Assembly: GCA_964558465.1 (NCBI GenBank) | Contig: CAZLEF010000001.1 | Coordinates: 186,001-250,000, forward strand | Source: JACJYC01 sp964558465 | GTDB taxonomy: Bacteria; Bacteroidota; Bacteroidia; Chitinophagales; Saprospiraceae | Reading direction: 5' to 3' | DNA length: 64,000 bases | Shown here: positions 25,691 to 32,738 of the stretch, one piece after another | Layout: every line of letters begins with the position of its first letter | Numbering within the stretch: the first letter of the stretch is position 1 | Translations under genes and position numbers: made by a program | Notes under the pieces: model-generated | Told to the model about the DNA's origin: nothing | Databases searched by the model: none | The model's input: the letters and a program-made list of their open reading frames with translations, nothing else

Positions 25691-26749
25691 TTATTCCCGC
25701 GTCCACCGGATCATATGGGGGAAAGGCAGCGTTCCCATGACCTGCGCCTTGCCGGGCGAAGCGGCAAGCCCCATCCATTCAAGCAAGGGAAGCCCGATAT
25801 AATTTCCGTTGTTGAAGTTGGACAAATGCCAGTCGCTCTTGCCCTTATACCCCTGGTCGTGGAAAACCGATGCGGGGTCGAGTCCGATGGCTTTCGCAGC
25901 GGCATACGACCATAAAATAGCGGCAATTTCGTCGCCCAGGGCGTTCGGATCGCCGTCACCCGCCTTGCCTGTCAGGGTTTCCGGGCGTTGCGAAACAGCG
26001 ATATGCCCGGCTTCGTGCAGGAGATCGCCGGGGCTGAGTATTTTGTCCGGTTCGTATTTTATACGGCCCTCATCGATGGCGATACCGGGTAAAAAGGTGT
26101 CGTCGCCGAGGGTTGCCGGTTCGGTTTCGATGCCGATCCCGTGCAGGAACTGCCGGATCATTTCCACTTCCATGGCGCGGTTGATCATCGTGCAAAGCCA
26201 GTCGTCGGCAAGGCAGTCGAGCACAAGGTGCGTGCGTGCGGTTTTCCCCCCATTTTCCACACTGTGGGGCTTGCTGAAATCGGCATACCACAGGGTTCCG
26301 GGCGTCATGTATACCCGGTTGCCGGCCACCCGGAAATCCACCTCGCTGTTGGTTTCAATGGCAATATGCAGTCTTAATTCTCGGGTATCGCCGGCGCCCA
26401 TATCGTCGCTATGCTCCAGGATCTGCGCACCCGGGCCCAGGCGCATGAGGCGGACCGCCCCCACCGGACATTTGAACTGCCCGACCACGGATTGAAAATA
26501 GGGGCAGTCGTTCAACAGCGCGGTATCTGCATAAAAACCCGACATGGCGCCAATGGGCGCAGCGTGAATGACCGCTGCATGCCCTGCAACCGACCGGAGC
26601 GGTGTTATGCCCCAATGCCCCAGGTATTCTTTGGTATTGTAGTGGTTTTGCCAGGCATCGGCGGGGATGCGCGCCAGATCGGCGGCCAGTTGTCCGGCGT
26701 CAAAGGTCATCGGGAGGGCCACTGCGTGCAGGGGATATTTCAATTCCAT
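25691..26749 (-). CDS. Aspartyl/asparaginyl beta-hydroxylase fused to a C-terminal HExxH domain
   Basis: 352 residues from the ATG at 26749 (MELKYPLHAVALPMTFD); a TTG 12 codons upstream is less likely. Residues about 1-195 match the Fe(II)/2-oxoglutarate aspartyl/asparaginyl beta-hydroxylase fold: iron ligands H113 and D115 in LEHSDDMG, distal H162 in SKPHSVENGG, and 2-oxoglutarate-binding R172 in KTARTHLVLD. Residues about 205-350 form a separate domain with a zinc-protease-like HEAGH (H245, E246, H249) and E274 about 25 residues on (GDEIAAILW). The second domain also has WHLSNFNNGNYIGLPLLEWMG. I do not recognise its family; it may be a metallopeptidase-like fold or simply another metal-binding domain. 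Confidence 0.8.
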   Translation of the reverse strand: MELKYPLHAVALPMTFDAGQLAADLARIPADAWQNHYNTKEYLGHWGITPLRSVAGHAAVIHAAPIGAMSGFYADTALLNDCPYFQSVVGQFKCPVGAVRLMRLGPGAQILEHSDDMGAGDTRELRLHIAIETNSEVDFRVAGNRVYMTPGTLWYADFSKPHSVENGGKTARTHLVLDCLADDWLCTMINRAMEVEMIRQFLHGIGIETEPATLGDDTFLPGIAIDEGRIKYEPDKILSPGDLLHEAGHIAVSQRPETLTGKAGDGDPNALGDEIAAILWSYAAAKAIGLDPASVFHDQGYKGKSDWHLSNFNNGNYIGLPLLEWMGLAASPGKAQVMGTLPFPHMIRWTRE

Positions 26750-26881
26750 GGATTTCAGGATTCGGTTAAGGGTTGTTTTTGACAAAAAGAGCAGAGAAGT
26801 TCTTGTGTTTGTTCGTATTAATCAAGTGGGCGCCTATTATACATCAAGGCCGAATAAACGCCGGAATCTTGCCCTCTCCAC

Positions 26882-26943
26882 TTTTGCATTTTGCATTTTG
26901 CATTGAAAATCAATTTTTTAAATGTAAAATGCAAAATGCAAAA
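26882..26943. repeat. Hairpin built from TTTTGCA tandem words
   Basis: A 23-nt arm made of repeated TTTTGCA (26882-26904) is complementary to AATGTAAAATGCAAAATGCAAAA (26921-26943) with one mismatch and a 16-nt loop. It lies in the 220-nt gap between the dioxygenase start and the cyclase stop. Confidence 0.85.
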
Positions 26944-26969
26944 TGTAAAATGTGAAAGTAGCATCCCCG

Positions 26970-29900
26970 TTAATTGCCCGGCAGTACGCCTCCCCCCAAC
27001 AACCCCATCCGGTACTGATATACAAACCGCGGGGATTGCGCATACAGCTCCCGGTAACATTCCAGCGCCTGCTCGCGCAAACCGGCATCCTCCTTATCCA
27101 GGTCCGACATCCAGAACAGGATAGAGGCTTTCTGGTCCAGGGTCAGCCGCCCGTGCAGCAGGCCCTCCAGGTTGGCACGGGCGCCGGCCGGATCGCCTTT
27201 TTCAGCGTCAAGCCGTGCTGCAAACAGGTCGGTTTCAAAACACAGTTCCGGATTGCCCAATTCGGCGGCCAGGCGGATCGCCTCACCGAGGATGGCTTCG
27301 GCGTCCTTCAGGTTTTTGGTCGCCAGCAGGACGGCGCCTTTTTCCACGAGGCTGGAACCCAGCACCAGCGGATTGTTGATGCTCCGGGTGATGTCGATCG
27401 CCCGGTTGTAATGTTGCAGCGACCGGTCGTATTCTTTCAGGTAAAAAAATACGTCTCCAAGCGTATTGTTGGCTTTGGCAATGCCTTTTTTATACCCCAG
27501 ATCTTCACAGATCATCAGGGTTTTCTGGAGGTAATCGATGGCTTTGTAAAATTCGCCCCGGATGCTCAGCAATTCGCCGATCAGCCCCAGCGCAATGGCA
27601 ATACCCTGTTTGTCGCCCAGTTCTTCACAGAGTTCCAGGTCGTACCTGAAATTTTCCATGGCCTCGTCGTAGCGTCCTTTCCGGAGGTATACGTTGCCGA
27701 GGCAACCGGTGGCGATGGCTTTCAGCATTTTATTGCCCAGTTCATCCGCAAGGGCAAGGCCTTTTTGTTGGCTTTCCAGCGCCAGGTCGTAATCTCCCTT
27801 TTCAAAATAGACGATCCCCAGGTTGGTGTACAGGGTGGCCATGCCCTGTTTGTCGTTGTTGCGGCGGCATATTTTCAGTTGGCTGCTTTGCACCTTGATG
27901 CCTTCGTCGTAATTGCCCTGGTTCATATGGGTCAGGCCCAGATTGGCCACGATCTGGGCGTTGGTTGCGGCGCCGGGATGCGCGTTGGTCAGTTGCATAC
28001 TTTGTTCAAAATACGCTTTGGCCTCGGGGTATTGGCCCTGGCGGAAGTTCAGGTTCCCAAGGTCGCCGTAAACTTTGGCAATTCCGACTGTATCTTCCAC
28101 CGATTCAAATAATCCTGCCGCGATCTGCAGGTAGGTCATGGCAGCGTTATAATCCCCTTTCAGCATCAACAACCGGCCCAGGCTGTTGTTGGCTTGCCCC
28201 AGCAAAAGCACGTCCCGTGATTTTTTGGCGGATTGCAAGGCTTTGGTATAGGCTTTTTCGCAGGCCTCCCAATCGCCGATCAGTTCTAGCACCCTGCCTT
28301 TTTTCAGCAAGGTCCTGATCTCATCGGCCACATCTGTCTGCCGGCTCAATTTTTGCAAAAGCCGTTCATAATATTCCAGCGCTTGCTGATTCTGGTAATT
28401 CCGCCGCGCGTAATCGGCCGCTTTGCGCAGGTATTCGCAGGTTTTATCGAGGTTGCCTGCCTGCTCGTAATGGAAAGCGAGGTCTACATACCGGGTTTCG
28501 ATGCTTTCGGGGTAGAGGCGCTCGATGGTTTCTGCAATGAGTTGGTGCAACTGTGCAAGGCGGGTGCGCAACTGCATGCTGTAGGCCGCCTCCCGCAGGA
28601 GCGAATGCCGGAAAATATAGCGCAGTTCGTTCATAGCCTGCCAGATCTGGCCCCGTTCGGCAGTTTTGATCTGTTCCCTGAGCAACATCGGGCCCCCGCC
28701 GCCGGGTTCACGGGCAAAGGCTTCCTGTTGTTTCATCACCTCCGACAATACGGGCAGTTCAAATTCCCGCCCGATCACTGCCGCGGCCTTGACGGTTTCT
28801 TTCACCAGGGTGGAAAGCCGGTCGATCCTGGCGGTCAGGATGGCGTTGACAGATCCGGATAATTGTACATTTTCATCTTCAATATTCCACAGCCCTTTTT
28901 CTTTTTGCAGGAGGTGGCTCTCTGAAAAGTATTCCAGCATCTGCTCCAGGTAGAAGGGATTGCTGTTGGTTGTGCGCAGCAGCAACTCAAAAAACGCCTT
29001 GCTGATCTTGCTGCCCAGCCGGCTCTCGGCAAAAGCCCGGACGGCTTCGGGGCTCAACATCGCGAGGTCGATCTCCAGGTACCCCAGCCCGAGGTTCTCC
29101 AGGCGCCAGCGGCTGAAAAATTCGGGTTTGACGCCGTCGTCCTTGTACCGGGAGGTTACCAGCAGCAAGATCGGGAAGCGGTTCATGTACCTGACCAGTT
29201 CCTGCGCCAGTTCCAGAGAGCTGTCGTCGATCCAATGCGCGTCTTCCAGGGCGATCACCGTAGGGCCGAACAGGGATTCGGCAAGCAAAAGGTTGGCGAT
29301 TGCAGACAAGGTATTCTGGTACCTTCCTTTTGCGTCGAGTTGATCCCAGAGGGAATCGGGATAATGCAGGCCGATCAGGGCTGCCAGAACGGTGCGGGTG
29401 CGGTGGAGTTCGTCGGTCAGGCGGTGCGATTCTGCATGTTCGAGGGCGGATAACCGGCGGATCAGATGGTCGAAACGGTTGTCGAAACCGATCCGGTTGT
29501 CCACTGCCGAAGCGTCGTTGGATTGTTCGAAATAATTGCGCAGGAAGTATAAAAAGGCGTTAAAAGGCTTTTTCAGGATCTGATCGGCCTGGCATACCAG
29601 CCATTTCAGCCCGTGGGCTTCCTGGAGGGTATTCTTCAGTTCGAAGGCCAGCCGGCTCTTGCCGATACCCGCTTCGCCGTAGAGGACCGCGACGCCGCAG
29701 GGTTTTCCCTCCAAGATAGGCTGGGCAAAATCCAGCAATTCCTGGAGTTCTTTTTGGCGCTCCACGATGGGGCCCGTGTAACTCGCAATATTCTCAAAAT
29801 CCCGGCCGGTCAATTTGAAGGTCGGAACATTGCCTTTGATCCCTTTGTATTTGATATCGCCTTTGTGGATGAACTTGAACTGTTTCAGTTTTTTCAGTTC

Positions 29901-31025
29901 GGCGTCCACCAGGGTTTCGCCCCAGTCGGCATTGATCATCAGGCGGGCAGCCAGGTTGATCCGGTTGCCCACTGCTGCATACTGGCACCGCTCGGCGCCC
30001 CCGACAATGCCGGTGTACGCCAGGCCCATGGAGGCGCCTGCCCTGAAATGGACGTTTTTGGTCAGCTCATCATTTCTGGCGGCTTCGCGGAAGGAAAGTA
30101 CAAATTCAAGGGCGCGTTCGGCATTGTTTTCAAAAGAAACCGGTGCGCCGAAAAGGATCACCATGACAGCGCCTTTGTCGCCAAATTCGATCTCCTTGAA
30201 ATAACCCGCAAAATTGACCGCCTGTTCGAGTACCAGTCCTGCGAATGCGCTCAATTGTCTGTGGCTTTCGATCCCTTCAAAAGAAAGGAAGACTGCGACA
30301 ACCGTCCGGAACTCTCCACCTTGCCGGTAATTGAACACGGCATCGGGCAAAAACCGGCTGAGGATGTCCGGGTGCAGCGGAGGCAATTGAGGGATTGCAG
30401 CAGGGTCAAGATTCCCGGTGACGATCGAAGCCCTGACGATTCTGAAATACTGCTGTTTGGTTTCTTCCAGCGCCAGCGGCAATCCGGTGAGCCAGGGTTG
30501 CAGGGGCCGGTCGGCCACAATTTCACCGTCGCCGGCGTAGGTCTGGCAGGCAGCGCAGCCGTCGATGGGTTCACCCCGGAAGTAGAACGCCTTGTGTTCC
30601 CCGCCTACGATCCCCCATTCCACTTCGCCGCATGACAGGCCGATCTTGATGCCGATCGTGAATTCGCCGAACTTCGACTCTTTTTCTTTAAAAAACCGTT
30701 TGGCCAGAATAGCGGCCTTCACCACGGGCAAAACTTCTGGCCTGCCCCCCGAACCGGGAAAGATCGCAACAAAAGCATCTCCTGCAAAATAAGGGATAAA
30801 TCCGCCTTGCTGGTAAACCAGGCTGACCAGCGGGCCGAAGATTTCATTGAGGATATTGGAAAGCTGTTCCGCACCGGGGGTGCCTTCATGCATCAGCGTT
30901 TCCGTCAGCGGAGTAAACCCCGACAAATCCACGCACATGGTAAAAGCCCACATCTTGCCGTTGGTACGGCCGGCCAACCACTCGTTTTGTATAAAATGTG
31001 GAATGAGATTTTTCAACGCATGCAC
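26970..31025 (-). CDS. Soluble-adenylyl-cyclase-like protein: tandem cyclase domains, ATPase, TPR
   Basis: 1351 residues, no signal peptide, GTG start. Two class III cyclase-homology domains come first (about 25-200 and 238-405), then a STAND/AAA-type NTPase (about 415-840; Walker A GEAGIGKS at 450-457, Walker B ALEDAHWID near 595), then roughly ten or more TPR repeats (about 845-1300, e.g. AIATGCLGNVYLRKGRYDEAMENF). The layout matches mammalian soluble adenylyl cyclase. The first domain has both metal aspartates (D33, D83); the second has the transition-state pair N357 and R361, so one complete composite site is possible. The base-selecting residues differ from the usual Lys and Thr/Asp: Y79 and A350. 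Either an altered nucleotide specificity or loss of cyclase activity should be considered. Cytoplasmic. Confidence 0.88.
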   Translation of the reverse strand: MHALKNLIPHFIQNEWLAGRTNGKMWAFTMCVDLSGFTPLTETLMHEGTPGAEQLSNILNEIFGPLVSLVYQQGGFIPYFAGDAFVAIFPGSGGRPEVLPVVKAAILAKRFFKEKESKFGEFTIGIKIGLSCGEVEWGIVGGEHKAFYFRGEPIDGCAACQTYAGDGEIVADRPLQPWLTGLPLALEETKQQYFRIVRASIVTGNLDPAAIPQLPPLHPDILSRFLPDAVFNYRQGGEFRTVVAVFLSFEGIESHRQLSAFAGLVLEQAVNFAGYFKEIEFGDKGAVMVILFGAPVSFENNAERALEFVLSFREAARNDELTKNVHFRAGASMGLAYTGIVGGAERCQYAAVGNRINLAARLMINADWGETLVDAELKKLKQFKFIHKGDIKYKGIKGNVPTFKLTGRDFENIASYTGPIVERQKELQELLDFAQPILEGKPCGVAVLYGEAGIGKSRLAFELKNTLQEAHGLKWLVCQADQILKKPFNAFLYFLRNYFEQSNDASAVDNRIGFDNRFDHLIRRLSALEHAESHRLTDELHRTRTVLAALIGLHYPDSLWDQLDAKGRYQNTLSAIANLLLAESLFGPTVIALEDAHWIDDSSLELAQELVRYMNRFPILLLVTSRYKDDGVKPEFFSRWRLENLGLGYLEIDLAMLSPEAVRAFAESRLGSKISKAFFELLLRTTNSNPFYLEQMLEYFSESHLLQKEKGLWNIEDENVQLSGSVNAILTARIDRLSTLVKETVKAAAVIGREFELPVLSEVMKQQEAFAREPGGGGPMLLREQIKTAERGQIWQAMNELRYIFRHSLLREAAYSMQLRTRLAQLHQLIAETIERLYPESIETRYVDLAFHYEQAGNLDKTCEYLRKAADYARRNYQNQQALEYYERLLQKLSRQTDVADEIRTLLKKGRVLELIGDWEACEKAYTKALQSAKKSRDVLLLGQANNSLGRLLMLKGDYNAAMTYLQIAAGLFESVEDTVGIAKVYGDLGNLNFRQGQYPEAKAYFEQSMQLTNAHPGAATNAQIVANLGLTHMNQGNYDEGIKVQSSQLKICRRNNDKQGMATLYTNLGIVYFEKGDYDLALESQQKGLALADELGNKMLKAIATGCLGNVYLRKGRYDEAMENFRYDLELCEELGDKQGIAIALGLIGELLSIRGEFYKAIDYLQKTLMICEDLGYKKGIAKANNTLGDVFFYLKEYDRSLQHYNRAIDITRSINNPLVLGSSLVEKGAVLLATKNLKDAEAILGEAIRLAAELGNPELCFETDLFAARLDAEKGDPAGARANLEGLLHGRLTLDQKASILFWMSDLDKEDAGLREQALECYRELYAQSPRFVYQYRMGLLGGGVLPGN

Positions 31026-31060
31026 AATTAGGCCATCCTGAAGTGATCCCCAGAATACGG

Positions 31061-31068
31061 CAAAGCTA
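31061..31068 (-). promoter_or_regulatory. Candidate -7 element for the soluble-cyclase-like gene
   Basis: TAGCTTTG on the minus strand matches TAnnTTTG and predicts a start near 31056, giving a leader of about 30 nt before the GTG at 31025. No well-spaced -33 element is evident. Confidence 0.4.
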
Positions 31069-31133
31069 GCAAATTTGAACCTAAATCAGGATATTGTCAG
31101 CTCCGGGAAAACAACCGTATCGTAAATGAACCC

Positions 31134-32654
31134 TTACTTTCCTACAAACGACAGGATATCTTCCACAATTTCGCGGTGGTTGGCCAGGCGCGGCACTTTA
31201 TTCTGGCCGCCAAATTTGCCTTTTGCCCTCAGCCAGTTGTGAAAAGTACCCGGAGGCAGCAATTTCACCCTGGGCCTTTCGAGGGCTATGCTTTTAAATC
31301 GTTTTGCTTCGTAATCCGAATTAAGTTTTTGCAAATTGGAATCCAGCAATTGATTGAACTGTTCGACGTTTTCAGGCGGCGTTTCAAATTCGATCAGCCA
31401 TTCGTGGCTCCCTTTTCCCAACCCCTGAAAATAAACCGGGGCGACGGTGTAGTCAATCACCTTGGCGCCGGTAATCCTGCAGGTTTCGGCCAGGGCCTTG
31501 TCGGTGTTTTCTACCACGACTTCCTCGCCAAATGCATTGACAAACTGTTTGGTCCGGCCGGTGATCCGTATCCGGTAGGGGGTTACCGAGGTAAAGGTCA
31601 CCGTATCGCCGGGCAGGTAACGCCACAGCCCGGAATTGGTGGTGATGACCATGGCATATTGTCGCCCGGGTTGAACGGCCGACAAGGGAATAGCGGTTGG
31701 AAATTCCTTTCCCCATTCTTCCACCGGCAAAAATTCGTAATAGATCCCATTGTCCAGCAACAGCAACATATCTTCCCTGCCAAAATCATCCTGAACGGCA
31801 AAATAGCCCTCCGAAGCGTTGTAAATTTCCTGGTAATTCACGGCCCCGGAAGGAAAAAACTCCTGGAATTGGTCCTTGTACGGGGCAAAACTTACGCCGC
31901 CGTGAATGTAACCCTGAAAATGTGGCCATACTTCCAGCATATTGGCTTTGCCGGCCACCTCCAATATCCGGCGCAGGAGGACCACCGTCCAGGTAGGAAC
32001 GCCGCCGATCATGACAATATTTCTTTCATTGGCGCCGGCCAGCGCCAATTTTTCAAGCTTATCCTCCCAATCGGGCAGTAAGGCCGTCTTGAAATCAGGC
32101 GTAAAAAAAGGCCTGCCTACCCAGGGCATATGGCTGATCATGATGGCGGAAACGTCGCCGACCATGGTCTGGGGGTACTGGGGGTAGGCCTGAAGACTGC
32201 CCCCCATGAGCATGCTTTTGCACTCGAATTGCCGGGCGTCCGGGCGGTTGTGGTAAAACAGGGTCATGGTGTCCCAGGTACCCCGGATATGACAATGGCG
32301 CAGGTTTTGGGGCGTGACGGGAATGTACTTGCTTTTGTTGTTGGTTGTGCCGGAGGATTTGGAAAACCACCGCACCTGGCCGGGCCATAACAGGTCCCTT
32401 TCCCCTTTCATCATCCGTTCGATAAAAGGTTTGAAATTTTCGTAATCCTGGACAGGGACCCGTTGGGCGTATGCCTCCGGGGTGCGAATGTCCCTGAATC
32501 CGAAATTCCGGCCCCAATCTGTGGAATGCGCTGTTTGCAACAATCGTTTCAGGCAGGCGGTCTGGCTTTCAACCGGATGGCGCATAACATAGGCCATCCT
32601 GCGATAACGCTGGGCATAGAAGACGTGAAATGCACGATTGATCCACTTCCTCAT
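31134..32654 (-). CDS. GH3-superfamily acyl-acid-amido synthetase-like protein
   Basis: 506 residues, cytoplasmic. It follows the GH3 pattern of adenylating enzymes: WFSKSSGTTNNKSKYIP is the ATP/phosphate-binding loop, a central VNYQEIYNASEGYFAVQ is the acyl-binding core, SGLWRYLPGDTVTF precedes the hinge, and ITGRTKQFVNAFGEEVV begins the mobile C-terminal domain. Plant relatives conjugate amino acids to auxin or jasmonate; bacterial homologues are common in Bacteroidota, but their substrates are unknown. The plant function should not be transferred. Confidence 0.93.
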   Translation of the reverse strand: MRKWINRAFHVFYAQRYRRMAYVMRHPVESQTACLKRLLQTAHSTDWGRNFGFRDIRTPEAYAQRVPVQDYENFKPFIERMMKGERDLLWPGQVRWFSKSSGTTNNKSKYIPVTPQNLRHCHIRGTWDTMTLFYHNRPDARQFECKSMLMGGSLQAYPQYPQTMVGDVSAIMISHMPWVGRPFFTPDFKTALLPDWEDKLEKLALAGANERNIVMIGGVPTWTVVLLRRILEVAGKANMLEVWPHFQGYIHGGVSFAPYKDQFQEFFPSGAVNYQEIYNASEGYFAVQDDFGREDMLLLLDNGIYYEFLPVEEWGKEFPTAIPLSAVQPGRQYAMVITTNSGLWRYLPGDTVTFTSVTPYRIRITGRTKQFVNAFGEEVVVENTDKALAETCRITGAKVIDYTVAPVYFQGLGKGSHEWLIEFETPPENVEQFNQLLDSNLQKLNSDYEAKRFKSIALERPRVKLLPPGTFHNWLRAKGKFGGQNKVPRLANHREIVEDILSFVGK

Positions 32655-32738
32655 AGTCGCTCGTTCCTACGGATATACAAGGCAATAGAAGGTTTGGTTC
32701 ATTTGGGTAGAAATAACCTGCAATTTTCTGCCAAACAC

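Noticed and set aside
26952..30635. Long plus-strand open frames (386 and 340 codons) inside the cyclase region
   Set aside because: They are antisense to the sAC-like gene, which has complete motifs over the same span.
31134..32654. Recent gene transfer of GH3 from a plant
   Set aside because: GH3 homologues are common in Bacteroidota, and GC and codon use match the neighbours.
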